From positions 124,001-188,000 of the forward strand of contig JACVVK020000496.1 of the NCBI GenBank assembly GCA_018292915.2: 64,000 bases of DNA, read 5' to 3'. This document shows positions 10,806 through 24,383 of the stretch, piece by piece. Source of the DNA: Batillaria attramentaria (lineage: Eukaryota > Mollusca > Gastropoda > Batillariidae). Positions within the stretch are counted from its first letter, which is position 1. Every line of letters starts with the position of its first letter. The translations under genes were made by a program, and so were the position numbers. The notes beneath the pieces are model-generated. The model was not told the DNA's origin. It did no database searches and saw only the letters and a program-made list of their open reading frames with translations.

Positions 10806-13800
10806 GTATTTTGTCGATACGGGAAGTTGCAGGTGCACAACGCTTCATGCCTTGAAAATTATTATTATTATTATTATTATTGTTGCTGTTGTTGTTGTTA
10901 CTATGCATCACAATCTTTCATATACATGCACAGTGTAGTTCTTCTCGTTATAACATTTATCAAAATATTTCATTTTTCTTTCACTGAACAAGCATACTGT
11001 ACACAATTGAAACAAGGACAATTTAAAAACAAACTGTAACAACAACAACAACAACAACAACAACACTTGTTTACCTTGTTTTCTATGCTGACAGGTTTGT
11101 GGGTCCGGCAACAACAGTCCGTGTTCACTGCGTCATCCCCCCGCGCGTGGAGGTGCGGACACTGGGGGAGGCCGTGTCAGAACTCGGCCGGCGACTTGCG
11201 CTTCTCGTCCTCACCCCCGGGCAACTCGACCTGCTCACCAGATCACCAGCACACGTCTGTCTGACCGGCCCCCCGGGCACCGGCAAGACTGTAGTGCTGG
11301 TCGTGAAGGGGCTGGTCGGGGCGCGTCAGGGACATCCTGTGGTTGTACTCAGTCTCCATCCTGCCAGCCTTGCGGCGTCACGCCTGATACATCAGCAGCT
11401 GGTGATGACCCTGCAGGCAGACCCCACAACACAACAAGCGGCCGCCGCCGTGCACTTCCTGCACTATGACCTGTGGTACCGGCCTGGAGATGTGAAGGCG
11501 GCGCTTCAGACACTCCAGTCACTGGTGCCAACAACACGGGGACAACAGCTTCACGTGCTGATAGACGAGGCCGGCTTTACATCCAGGTAGGTGACTACAG
11601 TACTGCACGTGTAGGTGTGACAGGTGACAAGATATAGGTAAAATGTCACGCTACACTTGTGTTACCCATAACGTGACAGGGACGGTACGTGGAAATGACA
11701 AAACATGAATCATTTTTGATCAAGTCTTCTTCACCAACAAGACGATGATGAAGAGTTTATTACTGGAGTGATAGTGGTGTCGTCATGACAACAGCCGGTT
11801 CCTGCAGCACGTGCTGGTTTCTCAACAACAACAACAACAACAACAAAACAACAACAAAAACCCAACTGTTTATTTGTGATAGTCTCCGGAGAAATGTTAT
11901 TGTTAATTTAACATGTAAAGAACGACAACTGAGGTTCGACCTTGGTGACGCATATTACCTGGTTCTCTCCCTCACTTTACTCCATCCAAGTATTATAACA
12001 GTGGTTATGTTTTCCTGGTAATCAGCTCTTTATGTTTTCAAATCTCTTTCAATGTCTCAGATTGGAGGCACAATTTTTTTTTCTGTTGAGTCAAAACACC
12101 ATATCAGTCGTGCACATACATGATGCTATCTACATCAGTTGTGACACGTGATCACGGCTGACGTCAGGATTTTCGTTTTCCCTGTGAAATGCGAAGCGAG
12201 TATCGATGATTGGCTCCTTTCAGTGATCGACTGACCAGACAACTTGACTGTTTTCTATAAACACTAGACATGGTTCACAATAGAAGTTGTAAAACCATTA
12301 TTTATCTCCCCTCTCGTATAATTGTTACTCGTACGTCTTATGTCGCCGGAAGTGTTGTCTACTGATAGTGATGTACATGTCATGTATAACAATAATGTAC
12401 AGTTCCAGACAAAAAGTAAACGACAGTGTTCGATACAAGTGTCGTGACTCCCTCCCCGTTCTCTGTAACAGTAACGTCGGCCCGGCCACACAGAGACTGG
12501 TGAAAGAACTGCTGGCAGCCTGTGGACCGCGCCTCTCTCTCTGGGCCGCTTTTGTGGCCAACGCCGCCATCCCTACAGAACTACAGGCCGAGCCGCTCAC
12601 GGTGCCCCTAAGATCATGTCCGGCTGTTGTTAGAGAAGTGGCGACGGGAATCAGCAGGTCGCCAGTCGTCCACAACTACAGTGACATCGGCACGCCTTCC
12701 CCCAGTGACGGGCCCCGGGTCATCCGGTTACGTCATGAAGGCGGGGACCACAGCGGACGATGGCCCGTGGAGTGCTGGAGATGTGGAGCGATGGTGGCGC
12801 GAGTGTTGACGGAGGACCTCCATGTGGGTGTGACGGGTATGTGTGTGTTGTGGGTGTCCTATCATCATCATCATCATCATCAAGGACAAAAACAACAGCG
12901 TCAGCAATCTAACATTGAAATCTACATGTGGACGGTCGAACATATTGGGTAATGTTCGCGTCAACAACAACAGCAACAACAACAACAACAACATAGCTTT
13001 ACATTAATATTCATATCCAAACGCTGTATTAGTTCACACATTTTATTATGGGAATAATTATAATGAGTATTATCATCCATAGCGGCCTCTGTTTCTTTGA
13101 TCTCTCCTGTGGAATAACTGTCCGTATTGTACTAGTACTTGAGAAATCATGTGACACAGAGCACGACATCACATGACAATCAGGCATGGTTCCCTGCAAA
13201 AAGGTTCTTTCTTTCAGACAGAAAGAACAGAGATACAGCCTTTTTGGCAAAATAAAACCCGTCGTCAGCGATGAGCAAGTACATGTATTACTACTCTTCG
13301 GGGAGAACTCGCTCCCTGTGTCAACACCATCGACGACGGAACATTTTGACTCGGCATATCGGTGTTGCCAACTTCATAAACTCGTTGTACAAGTACAAAA
13401 CAACAGTAGCCTGTACCTAGCAAGCAATCCTTACTCAAATTTCGGACAGTTTCAACCAAAGCTTATCAAAAGTCGTTCTCAAAAAGTTCAATCGAAGCTG
13501 GCGTCTCACCGACGTGTGTGCTGTTTACTGATTTGGCCGTATCGGCTCAGAGAATGGCAGCGGATTCGTGGTCTAGATCAGTAGATCTCCGATTGAACAG
13601 AAGCTTCTTGAATCGTTTGAATCATGCACGCAGCTATAAAATGTAGCTGCTGGGGAAAGGACACTTTAATCGGTGTACATGTACTGCAAATATTAGAATA
13701 AACACCCACAAAGCTTCATATTTCGTGACTGAAGATTCGCGACAGAAGACTCCCGCTTGAACGGGCCCTAATCGTGCAAAGCGTGAACAGACTGAGCTGT

Positions 13801-14752
13801 ACTTGATCGCTTTCGCATTCGCCTTCCAAATTTACATTTCCATGAAAGCGTAAGCATGTTTGTTTGTGTCTTTAGTGGAAGTTTAAAACTTTTGTTTTTG
13901 TTTGGATTGGAGTTCATGAGTGAACTGACACCGTCTTGCCAGCATAAAAAGGCGCACTTTATTCTGTCGGCGTCGGGCTCTGCCGACGTACAAACTCGTT
14001 CGTCTGCTATGTGCAACCGACTGTCAGTTTTTACTAGGATAAACGTTCAAAATATTATACCATAAATTGGCCTCAAAAAGGATGATAAAGCATTTACACC
14101 CCATCAAGCTGTGGGATACCGACTCGTACTTTGATCCAAAGCTAAAGCTCAGGGTTGGTTTGCGTCTTGGATAAAAATACTCGTCGGTATCCCACAGTTT
14201 GATGGGGAATAACTGCTAATGGTTGATACGAGTTATGTGCGTAGATATCACGTGATCAGCACGTGTTTTATGTGTTGTCCTTGTCTGACGGCAGGTGCCA
14301 ACATCAACCCCACCAGTGTCGGCACAACCACCAGTCCCCCGCGTCTCCAGTACCGTGACGTCCTCGTGTTGACGCGCAGTCGAGAGCTTCGTGAGGAGAC
14401 GAGAGTCGTCAGAGGTCATGTGACGTCACAAGCCTGTGGTGTGGTGCGCGGCCTTCGCTCTGCCGGCCTCCCGGTGGGAGTTATTGGATGGATGAGTGAC
14501 GGTGCGGCGAGGTGGAAGAGAGGCGTGTGTGACGTGGCGCGGGCTGACAGTGACAGAGTGACGGTGGCAGTAGCGGCAAGTGTATCCGGCCTAGAGCGGA
14601 GGGTCGTGGTCTGGTTGCCGGGCAGGAGTCAGGAAGATGATGATGCCGGGTACACTGACGATGTTCTGGAGGTGTACGACAGAGTGGATTTGATTTCCCG
14701 CTGCAGCACCCAGCTGGTGATAGTTGATGTCCCGCGTGATGAAAATAAATAA
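7317..14752 (+). CDS. NERD-like nuclease / SF1 helicase fusion, copy 1 (five exons)
   Basis: Joined exons 7317-9416, 10159-10361, 11095-11586, 12472-12836 and 14295-14752 give one open frame of 1205 residues. All junctions are GT-AG with phases 0, 2, 2 and 1, the same as in the other copies. Order of parts: Ser/Thr/Pro 10-residue repeats (about 25-97), an invariant block (about 104-158), 19 Gln-rich 12-residue repeats (about 290-518), a PD-(D/E)XK core (D611/D613...E627-I-K629), linker exon 2, Walker A GPPGTGKT (K832), Walker B LIDEA (D925-E926), a motif III/IV-like segment (LWAA, PLRSCPAVVREV), and motif V/VI-like segments (SGLERRVVVWLPG, ISRCSTQLVIVD). I infer an ATP-driven nucleic-acid translocase coupled to a nuclease. 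Oddities are a 25-codon hydrophobic insertion in exon 1 and Ser instead of Gln in motif V (SVSGLE; SVQGLE in copies 2 and 3), which may weaken activity. No signal peptide is seen. Alternatives include a catalytically dead regulatory protein. Confidence 0.78.
7393..7605 (+). repeat. 30-bp coding repeat, TTSPAVTAQV type
   Basis: About seven 30-base units encode 10-residue Thr/Ser/Pro/Ala blocks such as TTSPAVTAQV. The composition is mucin-like and probably disordered. Unit sequences differ between gene copies mainly at the last five residues. Confidence 0.9.
7627..7790 (+). other. Invariant ~55-residue block between the two repeat tracts
   Basis: The segment from EWRRVVTSLYRD through CVPPCIMNRVPYDRD to PLPGF is nearly identical in all four copies at protein and DNA level. 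It contains two Cys (CVPPC) and a conserved Trp. I do not recognise the domain. Its flanks are rapidly changing repeats, so its constancy suggests a fixed function or very recent conversion. Confidence 0.7.
8013..8092. mobile_element. Short inverted-repeat insertion within exon 1
   Basis: The 80 bases begin GTGACCCTCCTCC and end with the near reverse complement GGTGGAGGGTCAC. Copy 4, otherwise the same here, lacks it. The net effect is +75 bases (25 codons), so the frame is kept and a hydrophobic stretch (LLRSMSLLVLFVHVIRRF) is added. It looks like a tiny MITE caught inside a coding exon. Confidence 0.6.
8185..8872 (+). repeat. 36-bp coding minisatellite, 19 units
   Basis: Nineteen units of 36 bases encode 12-residue blocks of the type NTPQGSAQQASQ. 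Variants are TTPQGSAQQASQ (five in a row) and a single STPQ unit. Neighbouring units are near identical, typical of unequal exchange. The repeat is also free of stops in two other frames, which yields spurious long ORFs. Confidence 0.95.
9861..10066. mobile_element. hAT-like MITE with telomere-type repeats inside
   Basis: The 206-base insertion lies in intron 1 of copy 1 only. Its arms are inverted copies of about 39 bases (AGGCTATTAT... with GGGAACTCGTACAGGTC). It is flanked by an 8-base duplication TTTACTCT / TTTATTCT at 9853-9860 and 10067-10074, and copies 2-4 show the uninterrupted site. Between the arms lie TTAGGG-type units (about 9910-9970). Confidence 0.75.
10159..10361 (+). CDS. Copy 1 exon 2: linker
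   Basis: The acceptor TTTTTCAG and donor GTGAGG enclose 203 bases that enter in phase 0 and leave in phase 2. It encodes a Cys-rich start (RVCGCVSAPDVRAAVALCVC) and a segment with WHVDAAVLGKLDSWW. It joins the nuclease to the helicase. The sequence is almost the same in all four copies, with only three variable residues seen. Confidence 0.75.
10362..11094. repeat. Intron 2 of copy 1: trinucleotide-rich
   Basis: The intron holds short TAG/AGT runs (about 10554-10580), CAA runs (10671-10698, 10756-10806, 11039-11063) and an ATT run (about 10858-10880). A module containing GACAATTTAAAAACAAACTG occurs twice. Confidence 0.8.
11095..11586 (+). CDS. Copy 1 exon 3: helicase motifs Q-like, I, Ia and II
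   Basis: The exon encodes LTPGQLDLL (Q-like), CLTGPPGTGKTVVLVVKGL (Walker A, 11267-11290), a motif Ia region (VVVLSLHPASLAASR) and HVLIDEAGF (Walker B). The first 250 bases match copies 2 and 3 except for one silent change. The last 240 carry clustered residue changes at the motif Ia strand, after HYDL, and after DEA. Confidence 0.82.
11587..12471. other. Intron 3 of copy 1 (empty-site reference)
   Basis: This 885-base intron lacks the SINE, the TA-flanked MITE and the TG...CA element found in copies 2 and 3, so it preserves their empty sites at about 11905, 12131 and 12353. A short CAA run lies at about 11825-11857. Confidence 0.75.
12472..12836 (+). CDS. Copy 1 exon 4: motif III/IV-like segment
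   Basis: It enters in phase 2 (AG|T) and leaves in phase 1. It encodes GPATQRLVKELLAACGPRL, the motif III-like LWAA, PLRSCPAVVREV (motif IV-like) and a conserved C-terminal part with HEGGDHSGRWPVECWRCGAM. The last ~145 bases are the same in copies 1-3, whereas codons after LWAA and after VVREVA are strongly divergent. Confidence 0.8.
12837..14294. other. Intron 4 of copy 1, longer than in other copies
   Basis: It is 1458 bases against about 388 in copies 2 and 3. It contains ATC and CAA runs near 12861-12995, extra sequence of unknown origin to about 14090, and a small inverted-repeat element at 14099-14206. Confidence 0.7.
14099..14206. mobile_element. Small MITE with 30-base terminal inverted repeats
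   Basis: CCCCATCAAGCTGTGGGATA at the left end and the inverted form of CCCCATCAAACTGTGGGATA at the right end enclose about 48 bases. Both arms continue in TACCGAC. No coding capacity. Confidence 0.75.
14295..14752 (+). CDS. Copy 1 exon 5: motif V/VI-like C-terminus
   Basis: The acceptor GGCAG is followed by GT|GCC in phase 1. The exon encodes YRDVLVLTRSRELREE, a VVRGLRSAGLPVGVIGW segment, a motif V-like stretch (DRVTVAVAASVSGLERRVVV) and a motif VI-like stretch (ISRCSTQLVIVDVPRDENK), then TAA. Copy 1 alone has Ser where copies 2 and 3 have Gln before GLER. Three clusters of divergent codons lie after IGW, after VTVAV and before LIS. Confidence 0.8.
14743..14748 (+). terminator. AATAAA overlapping the last codons (copy 1)
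   Basis: The final codons AAT AAA TAA contain a canonical polyadenylation hexamer immediately before the stop. The same arrangement occurs in copies 2 and 3. If used, the 3' UTR would be only some 10-30 bases. Confidence 0.4.
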
Positions 14753-14959
14753 CACTGACGACACCGGCGATGAGGAGCACAGACTTTGAAAAATACAACA
14801 AACCAAACCACCACTACCACCACCACCACCACCACCACCACCAAAAACAACAACAATAACAACAACCACCAACAACAGCAACAGTAACGATGCCGACACT
14901 ACAGGACTAATTTACCAATGATGATCAACAACGATTGACAATGCCTGTAACTCATGTGT

Positions 14960-15016
<57 letters not shown>

Positions 15017-15307
15017 GGTGACAAGTGTGTAGCATCATCTTACTATCATCCTCATCTCCATCATCATGCATAATAAAAAAATTGTCCCAGCTTCCGAGTC
15101 ATCCGTGGGTTACACCCATTACCAGGCAGGAACACCACTGGAGTTGGCAAAGAGTTGGGGCAGCCAAAAAAAAACAACAACAAAAAAAAAAAAACAACAA
15201 TAACAACAACCACCACTACCACCAACAGCGAGAGTAACGATGCCGACACTACAGGACTAATTCACCAATGATGATCAACATCGATTGACAAAGCCTGTAA
15301 CTCATGT

Positions 15308-15373
<66 letters not shown>

Positions 15374-15585
15374 TTTATTTGGGAGGTCAGAGGCCCATTC
15401 AAATTGTTGTTTACAACAAGAATTGCATAGTGTCTATATATATATGACTAGTAATACTGACAAGCTGTACAGTCTTGCACAGTTTGTGTACAAAGCCTCA
15501 AAGCGACAGGCGTGTGCATTCCACTAACATGTAAACGACCAGTATTTACTTTGAATCTACGGTATTTTAAAAGAGACTCGTATCT

Positions 15586-15647
<62 letters not shown>

Positions 15648-15660
15648 AGTGTGTAAAGAT
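14753..15660. repeat. Post-gene 1 block: duplicated CAA/CCA segment and (AG)n tracts
   Basis: A segment with GATGCCGACACTACAGGAC occurs twice (about 14888 and 15240), each followed by a long AG tract (14964-15013, 15311-15370). Another AG tract lies at 15589-15644. Part of a SINE lies between the copies. Confidence 0.85.
15030..15190 (+). mobile_element. 5'-truncated SINE (family B), 3' part only
   Basis: This matches the 3' half of the full-length SINE at 26133-26615 (there on the minus strand), including CACCACTGGAGTTGGCAAAG and a terminal A-rich tail. The tRNA-like head is missing. Confidence 0.75.
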
Positions 15661-16400
15661 GACAACGTGACTATGTAAGACACAGACTGGTCTGAATGAC
15701 TTTGTTCATCATGTAGGATCCCTTTGTTGTATGAAAAACTGTGGGTGCAACCAACACTTTCGACTTCATGAAGTGTTGATTATCAATCGCAACTCTGTCT
15801 GTCATGACTAACTTGTGTTCCCATTTCCATTCACTGCATTTCTCCAAGCAGTTGTTTGTATACAGGTAGTTTTGTGTATACATCGTTTGTGTTTACTCAG
15901 ATTAATTAGCGATTATTCATTGACAAATGGTTTACACTGAGGACACAAACAACTGAATGTCTACTAGAGAGGCCATTGTGGGCGTGGTGTAAGGACTATT
16001 GACAGTGACGCACAACGGATTTAGCTGCATATGGTGGGAAAACAATAGGAATGACCAGCGCTAGCTTGATGAGGGAAACATTGTAACTCTGGAACTGTTT
16101 TTCCCCCGCATCGTCAGCTGACAACGACAGAACAATCCGGGAAGAAAGATCAACATTTACGACAACTTGTCTGCCCTACAAACCCAAAGCAGTGATGAGT
16201 TTGTTGCGTGGTATCATTGCTGTGTAGTTGTGTACTCGGGATAACCTGAACGTGAATGTTACGGACAATGTCCAGCGCCTAAAGAATACTGACATACACA
16301 GTTGTGATGTTGTGCAGGCACTACCGGAGAAGTGTGTGTGTTAGATTCTGCGTGTTTCCTGGAGAGTCAGTGTACAACATGTAGCCTCATTTATACCATG
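15661..16400. other. Conserved spacer block (unit 1)
   Basis: About 740 bases recur closely at 32520-33258 and 53120-54060. A 39-codon plus-strand frame (16228-16344) preceded by TGTAG is preserved in all three, but no protein domain is recognised. The block carries a single copy of a motif that is expanded sevenfold at 53235. Confidence 0.5.
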
Positions 16401-18107
<1,707 letters not shown>

Positions 18108-18268
18108 GGGCCCCAAACAAACACTTGATGTCCCTGCAACAGAGTATTTGCTTTAACAAGAGATCGAGCGTCTCTATCAGTGTTTGGCGACGGCAGGTAA
18201 AACGATTGTCAACAGTGTTAATTTATTATAAGATGCCTTTTTCCCCGAGACATACAATCTACTATTAT

Positions 18269-18413
18269 AGGCTGGGTTTCGGGGATAGGGCCGTAGGTGT
18301 AGTTTGAGGGCGATGACAGAGAAGAAAGTTGCAGCCCAAGGCCAAAGGCTACAACTTTTTTTCTGTCACCTCCCGAAAACTACAAATACGGCCCTACCTC
18401 CGAAAACCAGCCT
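18269..18413. mobile_element. Hairpin (foldback) MITE
   Basis: Two arms of about 67 bases are inverted copies: AGGCTGGGTTTCGGGGATAG at the left and the inverse of AGGCTGGTTTTCGGAGGTAG at the right. They are separated by only a few bases. The transcript would fold into a long hairpin. No coding capacity. Confidence 0.75.
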
Positions 18414-19605
<1,192 letters not shown>

Positions 19606-19689
19606 CCAAACCTCGCTCTAGCTTGTGTTTATGTTTCCCTTTTAAATATTTCCTGTTGCAGATAGAACCTCAGTTATGACCGTTCGATG

Positions 19690-20030
19690 AACGGATGGTG
19701 TAACGGTTTACCTGTCTATACACAAATAACAGTTTCCTGATGCCTGTCTCCATGTTTACCTGTCTATGCACAACACTGAATAACAGTTTCCTGATGTCTC
19801 TTTGTCTTCGTGTTTACCTGTCTATACACAAATAACAGTTTCCTGATGTCTCTTTGTCTTCGTGTTTACCTGTCTATACACAAATAACAGTTTCCTGATG
19901 TCTCTTTGTCTTCGTGTTTACCTGTCTATACACAAATAACAGTTTCCTGATGCCTGTCTCCATGTTTACCTGTATATGCACAAATAACAGTTTCCTGATG
20001 TCTCTTTGTCTTCATGTTTACCCGGGAGAT
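19690..20030. repeat. 52-bp minisatellite upstream of copy 2
   Basis: About six imperfect 52-base units contain GTTTACCTGTCTATACACAA and CAGTTTCCTGATGTCTC. Copy 3 has about three (41230-41395) and copy 1 a single degenerate remnant near 6980-7010. The array ends about 270 bases before the copy 2 start codon. Confidence 0.88.
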
Positions 20031-20149
20031 CAAACCACAATATGGCGCCAGCAAACACTGCATTTCTACAGCCAAGACAAGAAGAACACGTGTCAGCCAA
20101 ACATAGGTCATGCGTGGTACCGACAATATGTATAGAGCATCCACAAATC

Positions 20150-20300
20150 CAGCAGGAATCTGACTTAACCACGTGACTCTCACTCAGTCTGTAAACCTTC
20201 ACCACAGACAGTGCACAAAGTGCTTACATTGTCTGGATCCGCCATATGTACTGTAATGTAATGCCAGTGGACAACTCGTGACGTCTTGACCGGGATAAAC
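20150..20300 (+). promoter_or_regulatory. Conserved proximal 5' region of copy 2
   Basis: It aligns with the regions before copies 1 and 3 and keeps a CACGTGAC E-box (20170-20177) and GACAGTGCACAAAGTGCT. A GTGACGTC CRE-like site lies just before the ATG (20278-20285). No TATA box is seen. Confidence 0.4.
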
Positions 20301-21491
20301 ATGTCGGAAACACCGCCAGCATCAGATGTGGAGACTGGACACAATCGCCCAGCCACGGTCACCGACTCAACGGCACTACTTTCCCCAGTCACCATCTCAC
20401 CAGCAGTCACCACCACAGTCACCACCTCAGCAGCAGCCACCACCCCAGTCACCACCTCACCGGCACCCACCGCCCCAGTCACCACCTCACCAGCAGCCAC
20501 CACCCCATCCACCACCTCACCGGCAGCCACCACCCCATCCACCACCTCACCAGCCACCACTATCCCAGTCACCACATCACCAGCAACCACTACACTAGTC
20601 ACCACCTCAAGCTCGGTGACTATGCAACAGACTTTGGAGAATGAGTGGAGACGCGTGGTGACGTCACTATACCGTGACCTTGACACCCGGACTTACTGTG
20701 TACCGCCCTGCATCATGAACCGTGTGCCGTATGATAGAGACACTGTTGCCGGGCAACCGGCCCTGGTGTTGCGACCTTTACCGGGATTTGTGACGTCAGG
20801 CAGTCCTCAGTTTGTCTTACCTCCAGCTAACAGTACTAATGCGACGGGACAACAGCAGACACGCCAACACACACCTCAAGGATCAGCCCAGCAGACAAGC
20901 CAACACACACCTCAAGGATCAGCCCAGCAGACAAGCCATCACACACCTCAAGCAACTCCGAGCCACTCGTCAATTCTCAGTCTGTGGACCCAAGAGCAGC
21001 ATCCAGTCGCTCAGCCAATCAACGTGCAGGAAACCGACTCACGTGACGACTTCGCCCAACAGCACGTGCTGTACTGTCTACAGACGCTAGGAGAGCAGCG
21101 ACAGGAAGCCATGTTTGTGATGTCGTCACTAGACTTCACTAACTACCTGAACAAGCTGGATACTACCCACGCTGCTCCGTTCCCGCTACCCGGGGATCTT
21201 CCCGCCACACAGCGAGAGGGCGACTTTGACGTCATCGTCATACACCGCAAATACGGCGTCCTGCTCGGGGAGATCAAGTCAGTGGGTATCCATGGCAACA
21301 ACCCAACAGACAAAGCTGTGGCTGACAAGGTCAGCAAGGCCGTGAAACAGCTGGACAAGTGTGAGAAGGTTGTGAATCACGTGATGAGTGACGTGGCGCC
21401 GGGAGTGAATGTCCGCAAAACGCTGATCCTGCCCTACATCAGCAGGACGCAGCTACAGCACGTGTTGGATGGAGACAGTCAGCTGGCACAG
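20301..21491 (+). CDS. Copy 2 exon 1
   Basis: 397 codons: Thr/Ser/Pro repeats of 10 residues (20385-20620), the invariant EWRRVV...PLPGF block, two Gln-rich units (about 20866-20950), then the nuclease core with GDFDVIVI and GEIKSVG. The donor is CAG|GTCAGA. Nuclease differences from copy 1 are few, for example TNYL for TDYL and DTTHAAPF for DATHAAQF. Confidence 0.8.
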
Positions 21492-22233
21492 GTCAGAAAC
21501 TCTCTTTGTCTGCACAATTTATCATCATACATGTACTTTATTGTACATAACGGAGGCTGACACATACCAAGTTCATTTCGCAGACTCCGTAACTTGTACA
21601 CCGTTCAGACGAGTACGCTTCTATTACATTGTATTAGATAAACACGGCTTCCTTTCAGCGTGCCGTGCTTTTCATGCTTGAACGTGTCCGTGAATTTCTA
21701 TAAATAGACCAGCCACCCAGACTTTGCCGCAAAGCAAATAGTCATTATGCTGACACGCGTCCCGTTATGTTAAATCTTGTCAAATGTCAAATGCACGGGC
21801 TAGGTGCATTCACTCAAACAAAAATATCCCTTTTTTTCACGGGTCCACGCTATATCCAGGGGCATTCAGGCCCCCTCACAAACCTATGACGTCAAACGCG
21901 TCATGGGTTTGTGCCCCCCCCCCCCCCCCCCCCCCCCCTCGCGCTGCTGCCTCGCCACGCGGCGGTTCGCTCGCTTATATCGAACGTTATTGTACGCATC
22001 CCTGTAATTTAGCCTCATCCTGCTATGTCAGAAAGGTAATTCCTACGTTCCTCCACCGTGCGCGTGGTAGTATAATATATCAATTCAGCAACGCGAATAG
22101 GTCGAATAAGAGACCGTGACCGTACTGCCGAGACGCTTTGTACTAAAAGCTGCCCGGAAACAAACGAACGCTTCCATGGGCTGGATGAGTCTGGAATGTC
22201 AATGATTTTGGCGGAACTGAACAACCATTTTTG

Positions 22234-22264
<31 letters not shown>

Positions 22265-22355
22265 GGGGGGGGGGGGGTGTCATATACATACTTTACATTT
22301 CTTGCTGCTTGCACGGTTGTTTGAAATGTAAACAGGTGGCTAATGCGTTTATTTA

Positions 22356-22437
<82 letters not shown>

Positions 22438-22597
22438 TGCAAAATTGGCGTTTCACGTGTTTTTCGTCACATATCGCGAAACGGCGCCGAGACCAGAAAA
22501 CATTTACATGACAGGTCACATCACCGGCCATGGTGCTCTAAGATGTCTTTCAACTTGAAAAAAAAAACTTGACAGCAGCAACAACAACAACAACAAC

Positions 22598-22664
<67 letters not shown>

Positions 22665-24299
22665 TGTGCCTATTCTTTTTTCACAAAACGGGAAGACTAG
22701 AACAAAAAAAAAAAAAAAAAAAAAACAACAACAAAAAACCCCTTACAACACAGATCACATCATCAAGAAAGCAGCTATTAGATGTCTGTAAAATTCGCGC
22801 ACCTGCCACAACTGCTCCAAGCCTTATGCGTCTTAATACTGTCGTCATCAGTCTCTCAAGACGCTTTCTCGCGTTGTTGAATTTATCAACGATGCATTCA
22901 TGTACATGCAGGGCCATTTGTTGGAATTATATGTACGCAGGGGCACTGATATACCTTATGTAGAGGTACTCGGGTTATTGCAGGGGCACTGATATACCTT
23001 ATGTAGGGGTACTCGGGTTATTGCAGGGGCATTCATGTACCTGACACATGATGTGTTTTGGCATGTCATATATCCCACCAACCACACTGATTTCCGTCTT
23101 CATGTGTTTTATTATCTATTATCATGATACCGCTTACTAATAATGTACATGCAGGGCCATTTGTTATATGCACAGAGGGCTCTGATATACCTTATGTAGG
23201 GGCACTCGGGTTCATGCAGGGGCATTCATGTACCTGACATTTGATGCGTTTTTGGCATGCCATATGTCCCACCAATCGCCCTTCTTGTCGTCTTCAAGTG
23301 TTTTATTGTTTTTATCATGACAGCGCTTACTAATAATGTACATTCTACTCTAAACAGAGAGGCCTCTACGTTACGATGGGTTCCAGGGTGGTCACAGTGA
23401 CTTGATCTGTACACGCACGTATGAAAAATAAAACACTGAAAACAAAAGAACCACGAGTACAGACACACACTCGGTAAATTGGTCTTTCCGGCCACCACAT
23501 ATTGCGAAACAGAAACAAACTTAAAAGACAGATCACATCCCTGGGCAAGGAGCTATCACTGAGTAGGTGGGGGGGTCTTTCAATGTCACGCACGTGGCAC
23601 AACTGTTCCGAACCTATTGCGTTTGAATACTGTCGTGATCTCTCACGATGCTCTCTTGTATCAGTTGTGGAATTGATCAACGATTCAATCACTCATGTTC
23701 ATGCAGGGCCATTTGTTAGATTTATAATTATGTTTTTACACACGCAGGGGCACTGACATCCCTTTTGTAGGGGCCATCGGGTTCATGCAGGGGCGGCCGG
23801 GCATTCATGTACCTGACACAAGGCGTGTTTTGGGCATGTCGCATTTCCGCCAACCACATTTCCCGTTGTCTTCAGGTGGTTTATTATCTGGTTTCATGAT
23901 AGCACTTACTAATAATGTGCATTCGTGTACACACAGGGCCATTTGTTAGCATTATATGTACGCAGGGGCACTGACATACCTTATGTAGGGGCACTTGGGG
24001 TCATTCAGGGGCATCCATGTACCTGACACCCGATGTGTTTGGGGCATGTCATGTGTCCCACCAACCACCCTTCCTGTCGTCTTCAGGTGTTTTATTGGGT
24101 TTTTTTTTCATAATAGGGCTTACTGATAAATGTAGATTCTACTCTAAACAGAGAAGCCTTAACCTTTCTTTCACATTCAGTTATCTCACGTGGCACACGT
24201 GATCACAGGACATTGCGTCTCCGTGCTGCCATGATTTTGTACGATGCTCTCCAGCGTGTTTAACATGTCTTTGCATGCACGTATGACAAAATAAAACGC

Positions 24300-24383
<84 letters not shown>

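Noticed and set aside
19690..20030. CRISPR-like array
   Set aside because: The units are contiguous 52-base tandem repeats without unique spacers, in a spliced eukaryotic genome.
20286..20300. Upstream in-frame TTG as the start of copy 2
   Set aside because: A eukaryotic start should be ATG. The ATG at 20301 is the one shared with copies 1 and 3.
20180..20686. Minus-strand frame of 168 codons rich in Val/Gly/Glu
   Set aside because: It is the reverse of the Thr/Ser/Pro repeat tract. Similar shadows lie at 7361-7579, 41548-41994 and 58303-58617.
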